A program made the position numbers and the translations under genes. From Micromonospora inositola (GTDB lineage Bacteria; Actinomycetota; Actinomycetes; Mycobacteriales; Micromonosporaceae), in assembly GCF_900090285.1 (NCBI RefSeq), contig NZ_LT607754.1:5048001-5112000 (forward strand): a stretch of 64,000 nt of DNA, given 5' to 3'. Shown here piece after piece: positions 18,632 through 27,924 of the stretch (the stretch's first letter is position 1; each line of letters starts with the position of its first letter). Below the pieces are notes generated by a model, which saw only the letters and a program-made list of their open reading frames with translations, was not told the DNA's origin and made no database searches.

Positions 18632-20395
18632 GTGTGGGTCGTCGCCACCGCCGGACACGTCGACCACGGCAAGTCCACCCTGGTCCGGGCGCTCACCGGG
18701 ATGGAACCCGACCGCTGGGCCGAGGAACGCCGCCGGGGCATGACCATCGACCTGGGTTTCGCCTGGACCACGCTGCCCTCCGGCGGCACCATCGCCTTCG
18801 TCGACGTGCCCGGGCACGAGCGGTTCGTGCCGAACATGCTCGCCGGGGTCGGGCCGGCGCCGGCCGCGCTGATCGTGGTCGCCGCCGACGAGGGCTGGAT
18901 GCCGCAGTCCGCCGAGCACCTGGCCGCGCTGCACGCGCTCGGGGTGTCGTACGGCCTGCTGGCGGTGACCCGCGCGGACCTCGCCGACCCGGGACCGGCG
19001 CTGGCGCAGGCCCGGGCGGAGATCGCGGCCACGTCCCTGGGCGAGGTGGCGGCGGTGGCGGTCAGCGGCGTGACCGGCGCCGGCCTGCCCGACCTGCGGG
19101 CCGCCCTGGACCGCCTGGTCGCCCGGCTGCCCGCCCCGGCGCTCGACGCCCCGGTCCGGCTCTGGGTGGACCGCTCGTTCACGATCAGGGGCAGCGGCAC
19201 CGTGGTCACTGGCACCCTGGGCGGCGGTCGGCTGCGCGTCGGCGACCAGCTCGAACTCGCCGCCACCGGCGAACCGGTCCGGGTCCGCGGCCTGCACTCG
19301 CTGAACGCCGCGCAGCAGCGGGTGGACGCGGTGGCCCGGGTGGCGGTGAACCTGCGCGGGGTCTCCCGGGACCGGATCGCCCGCGGCGACGCGCTGCTCA
19401 GCCCCGGCCGGTTCCGGCCGACCGACCTGCTGGACGTGCGGCTCGCCGGCGACCCGGCCGGCGACCTGCCGGCCACCCTCACCCTGCACGTCGGCTCGGC
19501 CGCGGTGCCTGCCCGGGTACGGCCGCTTGGCCCCGACACGGTCCGGCTGCGGCTGGCCCGTCCGCTGCCGCTGCTGATCGGCGACCGGGCGCTGCTGCGC
19601 GACCCGGGCCGGCACCACGTCGCCGGTGGGGTGACCGTGCTGGACGTGGCCCCGCCGCCGCTGCGCCGGCGCGGCGCGGCGGCGGCCCGGGCGGCGGTCC
19701 TGGCCGGGCTGGACGGCCGGCCCGACCTCGCCGGGGAGCTGCGCCGCCGGGCCCTGGTCCGAGCCGGCGAGCTGACCCGGATGGGCGTGCCGGTCACCGT
19801 CGCGCCGGTGGCCGGGGACTGGCTGGCCGACCCGGAGCACTGGCGCCGCCTCGGCGTCCGGCTCACCGAGGAGGTCGCCCGGTACGCGGCGGAACATCCC
19901 CTCGAACCCGGCGTGCCGGTGGACGTGCTGCGCCAGCGCCTCGCCCTGCCCGACCGGGCCCTGGTGGAGGCGCTGCTCCGGCCGCCGCTGCGGCTGCGCG
20001 CCGGCCGGGTCACCGCGGCGGCGGTCGACGCGCTGCCGGAGCCGGTCGCCCGGGCCGTCGACCGGGTCCGCGCCGAGTACGGCGAACGCCCCTTCCAGGC
20101 CCCCGAGACGCACCGCCTCGCCGACCTGGGGCTCGGCCCCCGGGAGATCGGCGCGGCCGTGCGGGCCGGCGCCCTGCTCAAGCTCGCCGACAACGTGGTG
20201 CTGCTCCCCGGTGCGCTCGACGACGCGGTACGGGTCCTCGCGCGCCTGCCGCAGCCGTTCACCCTCAGCGCCGCCCGGCAGGCCCTGGACACCACCCGCC
20301 GGGTCGCCGTGCCGCTGCTGGAGCTGCTCGACCGGCGGGGCGCCACCCGCCGGCTGCCCGACGACGCCCGTGAGGTGGTCGCCCCGCCGAGCTGA
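18632..20395 (+). CDS. selB: Selenocysteine-specific elongation factor SelB
   Basis: A 587-residue GTPase that delivers Sec-tRNA(Sec) to UGA on the ribosome after binding the SECIS. G1 is ATAGHVDHGKSTL, G2 region RRRGMTIDLGF, G3 DVPGHERFVPNML; the G4 position reads VTRAD rather than NKxD, as in many SelB proteins. The C-terminal half (from about residue 380) has the Leu/Arg-rich winged-helix repeats that bind the SECIS. GTG 18632 is one base after the selA stop. Confidence 0.94.
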   Translation: MWVVATAGHVDHGKSTLVRALTGMEPDRWAEERRRGMTIDLGFAWTTLPSGGTIAFVDVPGHERFVPNMLAGVGPAPAALIVVAADEGWMPQSAEHLAALHALGVSYGLLAVTRADLADPGPALAQARAEIAATSLGEVAAVAVSGVTGAGLPDLRAALDRLVARLPAPALDAPVRLWVDRSFTIRGSGTVVTGTLGGGRLRVGDQLELAATGEPVRVRGLHSLNAAQQRVDAVARVAVNLRGVSRDRIARGDALLSPGRFRPTDLLDVRLAGDPAGDLPATLTLHVGSAAVPARVRPLGPDTVRLRLARPLPLLIGDRALLRDPGRHHVAGGVTVLDVAPPPLRRRGAAAARAAVLAGLDGRPDLAGELRRRALVRAGELTRMGVPVTVAPVAGDWLADPEHWRRLGVRLTEEVARYAAEHPLEPGVPVDVLRQRLALPDRALVEALLRPPLRLRAGRVTAAAVDALPEPVARAVDRVRAEYGERPFQAPETHRLADLGLGPREIGAAVRAGALLKLADNVVLLPGALDDAVRVLARLPQPFTLSAARQALDTTRRVAVPLLELLDRRGATRRLPDDAREVVAPPS

Positions 20396-20449
20396 CCGGC
20401 GCGGACGAAGACGACCCGTCCGACCGGCGCGGTCGCCTACCGTGACGCC

Positions 20450-20647
20450 ATGGACCCTTCGGCGGTCTGGCGGGACAAGCAGCACCGGTGGCGGATCGAG
20501 GCGTACCGGGCGCCGGACCTGCGTTTCGCCATCTTCGCCACCAACGGCACCACCGAGTCGGCGCCGCTGTGGTTGTTCGGGATGGCCGCGCTGGCCCGGT
20601 GGCTGATGACCCACGCCATCTCCCTGGACGACCTGGAGAACGACTGA
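20450..20647 (+). CDS. Small conserved hypothetical protein
   Basis: A 65-residue protein (MDPSAVWRDKQHRWRIEAYR ... LWLFGMAALARWLMTHAISL). It has one moderately hydrophobic helix near the C-terminus and several Trp. ATG 20450 lies 54 bp after selB, followed 43 bp later by the CBS-domain gene. No family recognised. Confidence 0.6.
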   Translation: MDPSAVWRDKQHRWRIEAYRAPDLRFAIFATNGTTESAPLWLFGMAALARWLMTHAISLDDLEND

Positions 20648-20690
20648 CCGGGTGCCCCGGCGGGCGTGCGGTGGAGCGGGAGGGGGTGTG

Positions 20691-21968
20691 ATGGCCGGTC
20701 AGCTCGCCCTGGTGGCCGTCCTGGTCCTGGTGAACGCGGCGCTCTCCGGCAGCGAGATGGCGCTGGTGACGCTCCGCGAGGGGCAGCTGCGGCGGCTGGG
20801 CCGCGCCGGTCGTACCGGCGGGCGGCTGGTCCGCCTGGCCCGGGAGCCGAACCGCTACCTGGCCACCATCCAGCTCGGCATCACCCTGGCCGGCTTCCTC
20901 GCCTCGGCGGCGGCCGCGGTGTCGCTGGCCGAGCCGCTGGTCGGGCCGCTGGCCTTCCTCGGCGGCGCGGCGCACGCGGTGGCCGTGCTGCTCGTGACGG
21001 TGGCGCTGACCTTCGTCACCCTCGTCGTCGGCGAGCTGGCGCCGAAGCGGCTGGCGATGCAGTGGGCGGAGCGCTGGGCGCTGCTCAGCGCCGCCCCGCT
21101 GGACCTGCTGGGCCGGCTGTCCCGGCCGGCGGTGTGGCTGCTCAGCCGCAGCACCGACCTGCTGGTCCGGCTCGCCGGTGGGGACCCGCGGGCCGGCCGG
21201 GAGGAGGTGACCGAGGAGGAGTTGCGCGAGATGCTGGTCAGCCAGCGGGGTCTGTCCGCGCAGCAGCGGGAGATCCTGTCCGGGGCGTTCGACATCGCCG
21301 GCCGGACGCTGCGGGAGATCCTGGTCCCGCGCCGGGACGTGACGGTCGTGCCGGCGTCGGTGCCGGCCCCGGAGGCGATGCGGCAACTGGCGGCCGCCGG
21401 CCGGTCCCGGGCCCCGGTGGTCGGGCCGGGCGGCCTGGACGACGTGTGCGGCGTACTGCACATCCGCGACCTGGTCGACGCCGGTGACGCCACCGCCGGC
21501 GAGCGGGCCCGGCCGCCGTTGCTGCTCCCCGGGACGCTTCCGGTCGCCGACGCGATGCGCCAGTTCCGCCAGCGTCACGAGCAGATCGCCCTGGTGGTCG
21601 ACGAGCACGGCGGGGTCGACGGCCTGGTGACCATGGAGGACCTGCTCGAGGAGGTGGTCGGCGAGCTGTACGACGAGACCGACCGGGACGTGCGCGGGGT
21701 GGTCCGGGAGCCGGACGGCGCGCTGCTGCTCTCCGGCGACTTCCCGCTGCACGACCTGCCGGACGTCGGGGTGCGGCTGACCTTCCCGCTGTCGCGGGAC
21801 TACACCACGGTCGCCGGCCTGGTGCTGGCCCGGCTGGGGCGGGTGCCCGACGGGCCGGGGGAGAAGGTCCGCCTGCCCGGGCTCACCATCACGGTGCTCG
21901 AGGTGACCGACCGGGCGGTCCGCCGGGTGCGGCTGCGGGGTCCCGCCGCCGGCTGCCGACCGGAGTGA
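20691..21968 (+). CDS. DUF21/CBS-domain hemolysin-family membrane protein
   Basis: A 425-residue HlyC/CorC (CNNM-like) protein. Residues 1-190 form the DUF21 membrane domain (LVAVLVLVNAALSGSEMALV, GITLAGFLASAAAAVSLAEP, LVVGELAPKRLAMQWAERWA). Then come two CBS domains (EILVPRRDVTVVPA; QIALVVDEHGGVDGLVTMED) and a CorC_HlyC transporter-associated domain (DFPLHDLPDVGV ... YTTVAGLVLARLGRVPD). Such proteins are linked to Mg2+/Co2+ transport. ATG 20691 has GGGAGGGGGTG ahead. Confidence 0.88.
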   Translation: MAGQLALVAVLVLVNAALSGSEMALVTLREGQLRRLGRAGRTGGRLVRLAREPNRYLATIQLGITLAGFLASAAAAVSLAEPLVGPLAFLGGAAHAVAVLLVTVALTFVTLVVGELAPKRLAMQWAERWALLSAAPLDLLGRLSRPAVWLLSRSTDLLVRLAGGDPRAGREEVTEEELREMLVSQRGLSAQQREILSGAFDIAGRTLREILVPRRDVTVVPASVPAPEAMRQLAAAGRSRAPVVGPGGLDDVCGVLHIRDLVDAGDATAGERARPPLLLPGTLPVADAMRQFRQRHEQIALVVDEHGGVDGLVTMEDLLEEVVGELYDETDRDVRGVVREPDGALLLSGDFPLHDLPDVGVRLTFPLSRDYTTVAGLVLARLGRVPDGPGEKVRLPGLTITVLEVTDRAVRRVRLRGPAAGCRPE

Positions 21969-22034
21969 CCCGGACGGGGGAACCGACCCCGAAACGGCAC
22001 ACGAGGGGCGGCGGGCGCCCGTACCGTCCGGGAC

Positions 22035-22223
22035 GTGAAGGACCGAGGAATGCGGACGTTCCTGGCGGTACTCGCCGGGTTCGCGGTGATCTACTTCGCC
22101 GTCACCGGCCACCGGGGCACCGGCGAGGGTAGCGGTGTCTCCGGCGGCGTCGTGCTGCTCGCCCTGTTGGCGGCCGCGCTGGTATGGCATCTGACCAGGC
22201 CCCGCGACACGGCCGCCAAGTGA
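22035..22223 (+). CDS. Small membrane protein
   Basis: A 62-residue protein with two hydrophobic segments (FLAVLAGFAVIYFAVTG and GVVLLALLAAALVWHLTRP) separated by a Gly/Ser loop. GTG 22035 is taken as start; ATG 22050 is in frame. It converges with the endonuclease gene three bases beyond. Unknown function. Confidence 0.55.
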   Translation: MKDRGMRTFLAVLAGFAVIYFAVTGHRGTGEGSGVSGGVVLLALLAAALVWHLTRPRDTAAK

Positions 22224-22226
22224 GGC

Positions 22227-22880
22227 TCAGCGGGCCGCCGCGCTCCGGCTGACCTCGCCCGCCGACTCCTCGCCCAGCGCCACCCGCACCAGCGCCGAGG
22301 CGAGCCGCCCGAAGTCGGCGTCGCCGACCAGGCCGGCCAGCCCGCCCGGGTTCGCCGGCAGCCCCAGCCGCTTCGCGCCGGCGAGGGCCCGCCGGTCGGC
22401 GTACGGGCGCACGTCCGGCCAGACCGTCTGCGCCTCGCGCAGGAAGATGTCCGCCCCGGTGGGGCCGATGCCCGGGAACTGGGTGAGCAGCCGGCGTAGC
22501 ATCGACCGGTCGCCATCGGCCTCCCGGTGCATCCGGCGCAGGTCCCCGTGCCAGCGGTCCAGGCAGAGCCGGGCGCCGGTGCCCAGCATCGTGGCGGTCC
22601 GCTCGTCGTAGCGGCGGTAGTGCCCGCGGCCCAGCGCGTCCACCCGGTCCTGCCAGCTCGCCGCCTCCATGGCCTGCGGGGTCCGGTAGCCGGCCGCGAA
22701 GAGCTCGCGCGTGGCGGCGAGAGCCACCCCGGCCCGAATCCGGGTGCTCAGCAGCGTGGTGAGCACCAGCAGCTGGTACAGCGGCCCGGGGCGGTCGGCC
22801 AGTCGGATCCCGGCCTCCTCGGCGTACGTCCGGCCCTGCCGGTCCAGCAGCACCCGCGCCACGTTCCGGTCGTCCCGCAT
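22227..22880 (-). CDS. HhH-GPD endonuclease III-like protein
   Basis: A 217-residue base-excision-type protein with the helix-hairpin-helix LLTQFPGIGPTGADIFLREA followed by an Asp (VWPDVRP) at the GPD position. The N-terminal YQLLVLTTLLSTRIRAGVAL corresponds to the first helices of the family. No C-terminal Fe-S cluster cysteines are visible, so it is the cluster-less type. The substrate lesion is unknown. Confidence 0.82.
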   Translation of the reverse strand: MRDDRNVARVLLDRQGRTYAEEAGIRLADRPGPLYQLLVLTTLLSTRIRAGVALAATRELFAAGYRTPQAMEAASWQDRVDALGRGHYRRYDERTATMLGTGARLCLDRWHGDLRRMHREADGDRSMLRRLLTQFPGIGPTGADIFLREAQTVWPDVRPYADRRALAGAKRLGLPANPGGLAGLVGDADFGRLASALVRVALGEESAGEVSRSAAAR

Positions 22881-23015
22881 CCCGGGGGTGTACCCGTACC
22901 GCGTCGGCCCAGACCTTCGGCCGCGCCCCCGACCCGGAATGCGCTCGACGGCGGCGGGTAACCCGCACAGGTGCGCGGCCTACGCCGTGTGCCGTCCACC
23001 GGAAGGAGCAAGCCC

Positions 23016-23222
23016 GTGACGAACGTGCAGCAGCCCGAGATGCGCCGGAACGGGAACAACCCGACCGTCCAGGACAGCAAGGAGCCGGGCCCCGCCGGCG
23101 CACCGCGCAACCGTGGGACGTCCCAGGGAGACCGGGGGCGACCGACGCCGAAGGGGCAGGTCTCGCCGTACGGCCCGGCCGGCGCGCCGGTGGCTGACGA
23201 CGAGAGCGACGACCGGGGCTAA
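23016..23222 (+). CDS. Small disordered hypothetical protein
   Basis: A 68-residue hydrophilic protein (VTNVQQPEMRRNGNNPTVQD ... ADDESDDRG) with little hydrophobic content and a likely disordered chain. GTG 23016 has GGAAGGAG 8 bp ahead, which decides the start. It overlaps the end of the convergent gene by 4 bp. Unknown function. Confidence 0.6.
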   Translation: MTNVQQPEMRRNGNNPTVQDSKEPGPAGAPRNRGTSQGDRGRPTPKGQVSPYGPAGAPVADDESDDRG

Positions 23223-23695
23223 CGCCCCCGCCGGGATGGCGACCGCAGCCGGTTCCAGGTGGCTGCGGTCGCCATTCCGTATGCCAGGTGCGGGATGATG
23301 TCGGCCACCCAGTCCTTCGGTCGCCAGGTGCGGGGATTGGAGACGCCGAGCGCGGTGATCGAGCCGTCCGTGGTGGCCATGACGCCGCCGCCGAGCAGAC
23401 CCGCGGCGAGCGGCAGCGGGATCCGACGGCGGGCGGCGAGGAGGCCGAAGGCGGCCCCGGCGGCGACGCCGGTGGCGTACCCGAGCACGGGGCCGAGGCC
23501 CGAGCGGCGGGTGGCCGCCCGGTCCTCGGGCCCGAGGTCGACGTGCGCCGCGCCGGCGAGCCGGCGGATGGTCTCCTCCGCGGTGCTGCTCGCCGGTCGG
23601 GCCCGCACCGCGATGTCGAGGTAGCCGACCACGTTCAAGGCGGCGCTGCCCACCGCGCCGGCGATCGCGCCGTCGACCAGGGGCGCGACTCTCAC
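23219..23695 (-). CDS. Hypothetical membrane protein
   Basis: A 158-residue protein with hydrophobic segments near residues 8-28 (DGAIAGAVGSAALNVVGYLD) and 70-115 (LGYATGVAAGAAFGLLAARR, AAGLLGGGVMATTD), then a conserved-looking WRPKDWVADIIPHLAYGMAT. Its start overlaps the stop of the upstream gene by 4 bp (ATGA). Possibly a membrane partner of the small protein before it. No family named. Confidence 0.65.
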   Translation of the reverse strand: MRVAPLVDGAIAGAVGSAALNVVGYLDIAVRARPASSTAEETIRRLAGAAHVDLGPEDRAATRRSGLGPVLGYATGVAAGAAFGLLAARRRIPLPLAAGLLGGGVMATTDGSITALGVSNPRTWRPKDWVADIIPHLAYGMATAATWNRLRSPSRRGR

Positions 23696-23901
23696 TTCGG
23701 GTCGCCCGGTTCGCGCTCACCCTTGGGGCCGAACGTCCGTTCCCCCCGGACGACGCCGCGTTGGCCGCGGTCGTCCTGGAGGATCCGGTTGGCGACCTGG
23801 TTGGCTTCCTTGTCCGCCGCCCGCCCGGACTGTTCGATCAGATCGCGCAGCCGCGCCCGTTCCTTGTCGTATGCGCTGCTGCCCGGCCGTGGTCCTGGCA
23901 T
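23692..23901 (-). CDS. Small charged hypothetical protein
   Basis: A 69-residue Arg/Glu-rich protein (YDKERARLRDLIEQSGRAAD then KEANQVANRILQDD) predicted to be largely helical at its centre. It is the first gene of a two-gene overlapping pair with the membrane protein at 23219-23695. GGAGGCAGCG precedes ATG. Unknown function. Confidence 0.6.
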   Translation of the reverse strand: MPGPRPGSSAYDKERARLRDLIEQSGRAADKEANQVANRILQDDRGQRGVVRGERTFGPKGEREPGDPK

Positions 23902-23972
23902 CGCTGCCTCCTCGTGTCGGCGTGCCCGGCTCGTCTACCCGGCGGCGTCGGGGTCATTCGTGCCGGCGGCGC

Positions 23973-24854
23973 TCAGGCGGGGGAGCGGATCACGGCGACC
24001 GGGCACGCCGCGCGGTGCAGCACGCCGTGGCTGACCGACCCGAGCAGCAGTTCCCTGAGCTCGCCCCGGCCCTGGCTGCCGACCACCAGCAGTTGGGCCT
24101 CCCGGCTGGCCTCGGTGAGCGCGGCGACCGGCCGGGCATGGACCACCGCTCGGGTGACGGGCACCTCCGGGTACCGCTCGGTGAGCCCGGTGAGGGATTC
24201 GGCGAGCACCCGCTCCTCCTCGCCGCGCAGCTGGTTCTCCTCGTATACCAGGGGTTGCATGTCGCCCGGGCCCCCGGAGGCCGGGTGGGTGTAGGCGTGC
24301 ACGGCGTGCAGCCGGGCGCCGCGCACCGCCGCCTCCTCGGCGGCGAACTCGACCGCGGCGCGGGACAGCGCCGAGCCGTCCACCCCGACCACCACCGGTC
24401 CGGCCGCGTGCTCCTCGCCCCGGCCCACCAGCACCGGGCAGTCCGCGTAGGAGGCCACCTGGATCGCCACCGAGCCGACCACCAGCGCGGCGAAGCCGCC
24501 CAGGCCGCGGTCGCCGAGCACGATCATCGTGGCGGTGGGGGACTCGCCGATCAGCACGGCGGAGGCCTCGCCGTCGATGATCTCCCCGGAGATTCGCAGC
24601 CCCGGCGCCGCCGCCTCCGCCGCGGCCACCGCCTCAGCCACCAGTTCCTGCGCCTGGCGCCGCAGTCCGCCGCCGGGTGGCCCTTCGGCGAGCTGGTTCA
24701 CCGGTACGTGCAGCAGCGGCCAGATGAAGCCGTGCACCACCCGCAGTGGGCGGTGCCGGCGGGCCGCCTCGGCCGCGGCGAGGCGGACGGCCCGCAGCGC
24801 CGGCTCGGAGCCGTCCACGCCGACCACCACCGCCGCGCCGTTCGCCGAGTTCAC
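23973..24854 (-). CDS. Tandem universal stress protein
   Basis: A 293-residue protein with two UspA domains. Domain 1 starts AAVVVGVDGSEPALRAV and ends with the ATP-binding GDRGLGGFAALVVGSVA. Domain 2 starts GPVVVGVDGSALSRAAV and ends GSQGRGELRELLLGSVSHG. Both keep the G-x2-G-x9-G-S signature, so nucleotide binding is likely. AGGAGGTG lies 7 bp before GTG 24854, which decides the start. Such proteins are usually induced under hypoxia or stationary phase. Confidence 0.9.
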   Translation of the reverse strand: MNSANGAAVVVGVDGSEPALRAVRLAAAEAARRHRPLRVVHGFIWPLLHVPVNQLAEGPPGGGLRRQAQELVAEAVAAAEAAAPGLRISGEIIDGEASAVLIGESPTATMIVLGDRGLGGFAALVVGSVAIQVASYADCPVLVGRGEEHAAGPVVVGVDGSALSRAAVEFAAEEAAVRGARLHAVHAYTHPASGGPGDMQPLVYEENQLRGEEERVLAESLTGLTERYPEVPVTRAVVHARPVAALTEASREAQLLVVGSQGRGELRELLLGSVSHGVLHRAACPVAVIRSPA

Positions 24855-24983
24855 CGCTGCACCTCCTGGCCGCCGGACGCCCGCGGCCAGTATCGCGGCC
24901 CGCGGCCGGTCCACGGGGCGATACCGCCGGAGCGGACCCGTGGGTACGCTGTCGACCATCGCCCGAGGAAGGGAGCCTCGTCG

Positions 24984-25730
24984 ATGGCCGAGCCCGACCA
25001 GCCGAGCACCGCCCGAATGATCGACTTCTGGCTCGGTGGTGAGCACCACTTCCCGGCCGACGTGGCCGCCGCCCGCGCCTTCGAGGAGGCGTACGGCCCC
25101 GGTGCGGTGATCTTCCGCTCGCTGCGAGAGTTCCTCGGCCGGGCGGTCCGGTCGATCGCCGACGCGGGGGTGGACAGCTTCCTGGTGTTCGGTGCCGGCG
25201 TGCCGAGCCGCGGCAACGTGCACGAGGTCGTTACCGAGGCGACCGTCCTCTACACCGATGTCGACCCGGTGACGATCCGGCTCGGCCAGCGCATCCTCGC
25301 CGGCAGCGACCGCGCCGGTTACGGGTTCGGCGACGCCACCGACATCGGCACGCTCGACCCGGCCCAGCTGCACCGGTTCGTCCCGGGCTGGGGGCGGAGG
25401 CCGGTCGGGGTGGTCTTCCTCGGGCTGGCCGCGTTCCTCGACGACGACACGCTCTCCCGCACCCTGGACGAGCTCTGTGAGGCGGTCGCGCCGGGCAGCT
25501 TCCTGGCCGTCGACTTCGCCGGGGAGGAGCTGGCCGGGTATCCACGGGCCCTGGCGATGATGGGGCCGTCGTTCCGGATGCGCCCGCCCGCCGCGTTCGG
25601 TCCGCTGCTGGGTCGCTGGGAGCTCACCGCCGACGGCGTCGTGCCGGTCGCCCGGTGGCGTCCGGACGGCGAGCCGGCCGCGGTGCCGGACGCGTTCTAC
25701 GGCGCGGTGGCGACGAAGCCGGCCGCCTGA
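24984..25730 (+). CDS. SAM-dependent methyltransferase (DUF574 family)
   Basis: A 248-residue member of the actinomycete DUF574/Methyltransf_19 family. Marks are the opening PSTARMIDFWLGGEHHFPAD, the SFLVFGAGVPSRGNVHEV segment corresponding to the usual GxGxPT loop, LYTDVDPVTIRLGQRIL, and GVVFLGLAAFLDDD. Substrate unknown; the family is greatly expanded in Streptomyces and Micromonospora. ATG 24984 is about 130 bp from the divergent stress gene. Confidence 0.85.
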   Translation: MAEPDQPSTARMIDFWLGGEHHFPADVAAARAFEEAYGPGAVIFRSLREFLGRAVRSIADAGVDSFLVFGAGVPSRGNVHEVVTEATVLYTDVDPVTIRLGQRILAGSDRAGYGFGDATDIGTLDPAQLHRFVPGWGRRPVGVVFLGLAAFLDDDTLSRTLDELCEAVAPGSFLAVDFAGEELAGYPRALAMMGPSFRMRPPAAFGPLLGRWELTADGVVPVARWRPDGEPAAVPDAFYGAVATKPAA

Positions 25731-25888
25731 CGGGCCACGTCCCCGTCCCGCGCCCCTGGACCGGGCTCTCCGCAAGGGGATCCTGCCGTGGCCGGGTGCG
25801 CCGCTGCGCGGGCGGTCGGAACCGGGCGTCCGGGATGCCGGCCCACCTCCGTATGATGCTTGCCCCAGAGCAATAATCGTCCCGGAGG

Positions 25889-27082
25889 ATGCACATGCCG
25901 GATGTGGCCGGACAGGTGTCGCGCGCCGTGCGCCTGGCTCCGCCCGACCAGTTGGTGGAGGCGGCCGACCGGGCGATCCGCGCGGCGCTGGGGGCGTCGC
26001 GCACCGAGGTGTTCATCGCCGACTACCGGTTCAGCGGGCTCTGGCCGGTGCTGGACCCGGAGCTGCCGGACGCCGGGTTCCTCTCCTGCCAGGGCGTGGC
26101 CCAGCGCTGCTTCAGCAGTCAGCAGCCGGTGCAGGACGCCGGCGAGGACGGCCGGTGCCGGGTCTACCTGCCGCTGTCGGTCTGGGGCGAGCGGCTCGGT
26201 GTGCTGCTGGTCGAGCTTCCCGCCCACCCGGACGCGGCGGCGGTGCAGGTGGCCCAGGACATCGCGGGCGAGCTGGCGGTGGCGCTGCGCGCGGCCGACC
26301 GGGAAACCGACCGCTACCGCCGGGCCCGGCGCCGGGAGCGGCTGAGCATGGCCGCCGAGATGCAGTGGGACCTGCTGCCCGGGCGGAGCGTCGCGCACGG
26401 CGCGTTCCTGCTGGCCGGCCAGCTCGAACCGGCGTACACGGTCGGGGGTGACCACTTCGACTGGTCGGTGGACGGGGACCGGCTCACCGTCACCGTGCTC
26501 AACGGCACCGGCAGCGGCCTGGCGGCCTCGCTGCTCACCGCGGTCACCGTGAACGCGATGCGCAACGCCCGCCGGTCCGGCGGGAGCCTGGTCGAGCAGG
26601 CCGAGCTGGCCTCGGACACCATCTTCTACCAACACCGCGGCAGCCGGCACGTGGCGACGCTCCTGCTGGAGCTGGACGCCCGGCGCGGCGTGGTGAAGGC
26701 GGTGGACGCCGGCTCGCCGCACGTGCTGCGGCTCCGCGGGGGCACGGTCACCCCGATCGCCCTGGAGCAGCAGCTGCCGCTGGGCATGTTCGCCGAGACC
26801 CGGTACGACGTGCAGGAGTTCGCGGTGGAGCCGGGGGACCGGCTGTTCGTGGTCAGCGACGGCGTGTACGCTGCCGAGCCGGCTGGCCAGGAGCCTTATG
26901 GGGAAAGGGTCATGGCGCGGTCGATGCGGTCCACTCGGCTGCAGCCGGCGACCGAGGCAGTTGGTACGGTGATGCGCGAACTGCACGCGTACCACGTCGA
27001 CGCGGACCTCCGTGATGACGCGGTCGTCGTCTGCCTGGACTGGCGCGGTTCCGGCCGTGTGGACGACGGATGTGAGCGGTAA
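25889..27082 (+). CDS. GAF-SpoIIE (PP2C-type) serine phosphatase
   Basis: A 397-residue cytoplasmic protein. Residues 20-140 resemble a GAF sensor (TEVFIADYRFSGLWPVLD ... RLGVLLVELP); from about 150 the SpoIIE/PP2C domain runs through RRRERLSMAAEMQWDLLPG, YTVGGDHFDWSVDGDRL, GTGSGLAASLLTA and GDRLFVVSDGVYAAEP. It probably dephosphorylates an anti-sigma-factor antagonist. The usual GGD metal triad is present as VGGDHFD. The stop overlaps the region before the MarR gene, so both may share a transcript. Confidence 0.85.
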   Translation: MHMPDVAGQVSRAVRLAPPDQLVEAADRAIRAALGASRTEVFIADYRFSGLWPVLDPELPDAGFLSCQGVAQRCFSSQQPVQDAGEDGRCRVYLPLSVWGERLGVLLVELPAHPDAAAVQVAQDIAGELAVALRAADRETDRYRRARRRERLSMAAEMQWDLLPGRSVAHGAFLLAGQLEPAYTVGGDHFDWSVDGDRLTVTVLNGTGSGLAASLLTAVTVNAMRNARRSGGSLVEQAELASDTIFYQHRGSRHVATLLLELDARRGVVKAVDAGSPHVLRLRGGTVTPIALEQQLPLGMFAETRYDVQEFAVEPGDRLFVVSDGVYAAEPAGQEPYGERVMARSMRSTRLQPATEAVGTVMRELHAYHVDADLRDDAVVVCLDWRGSGRVDDGCER

Positions 27083-27128
27083 CCGGACCGACGGGGAACA
27101 CGAACGGGACGATCGCAGGGGACAGCGG

Positions 27129-27599
27129 GTGGAGCGACCTCCGAATCTTGCCGCGGCCATCGATGCGGCTGCTGAGGCGCTCGTCGGCGTGCTCGATTCG
27201 GCGACCTCGCGGCACACCGTCAGCGTCTCGCCGACCCAGCTGCGGGTGCTCTCGCTGATCATGGCGCATCCGGACACCAACGTGAACCGGCTGGCCGAGC
27301 TGCTGGACGTGGTGCCGTCGTCGGCGAGCCGGCTCTGCGACCGGCTGGAGGCGGTCGGCCTGGTCCGTCGGGTGGCGGATCCCCGCGACCGGCGTGAGGT
27401 CCGATTGATCCCGACCGTGGCGGCGGAGACGTTGCTGCTCGAGCTGAAGGACCGCCGGCACCAGGCCGTGCAGGAGGTCCTCGACCGGATGCCCAACCGG
27501 GTGCAGCACGAGCTGCTGCTGTCCCTGGTCGCGTTCAGCCAGGCGGCGGCGCTGTCCGCGCAGCAGACCGGCACCGATTCCACCGTCCGTACCGCCTGA
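27129..27599 (+). CDS. MarR-family transcriptional regulator
   Basis: A 156-residue regulator. The winged helix is clear: VSPTQLRVLSLIMAHPD, VNRLAELLDVVPSSASRLCD (recognition helix) and the wing ADPRDRREVRLIPT. GTG 27129 has AGGGGA 7 bp ahead; GTG 27072 within the end of the phosphatase gene is an alternative. Effector and targets unknown. Confidence 0.85.
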   Translation: MERPPNLAAAIDAAAEALVGVLDSATSRHTVSVSPTQLRVLSLIMAHPDTNVNRLAELLDVVPSSASRLCDRLEAVGLVRRVADPRDRREVRLIPTVAAETLLLELKDRRHQAVQEVLDRMPNRVQHELLLSLVAFSQAAALSAQQTGTDSTVRTA

Positions 27600-27924
27600 C
27601 CGCGCCGGCCCGGTCAGGCCGGCGCTGGCCTGCCTCCAGGCGCCCAACTAGTGTCCTAGGACGCCTTAGAGGTGGTGCGAGGCCGCACAGGATCTGAAAC
27701 CTCTGAGCAACGACGCAGTCTCGGCCCCGGGGCCACGGGAAGGAGCCCGATATAGTGGCAGCGCAACTCAACGGCCCACGATCAACCGATCGTGGGCCGC
27801 ATCGGGGGAGGTCCCAGCCCGGGATCGCAGAGGGCGCCGGCGCTGACCGGCCGGCAACGCGCACGTTCCTCCGCAGCGGCTGACCACGGTCGGCCGCCGG
27901 ATCGTGCTGCGAAGGGAGGGTTCC
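27600..27924 (+). promoter_or_regulatory. Leader region with perfect palindrome
   Basis: This 325-bp gap precedes the phospholipid synthase gene. It contains a TATAGT -10-like box near 27750-27756 and a perfect hairpin GGCCCACGATC-AACC-GATCGTGGGCC (27773-27798). No ORF here looks coding. The hairpin lies too far upstream of the start to affect the ribosome-binding site directly and may be a terminator or attenuator. Confidence 0.4.
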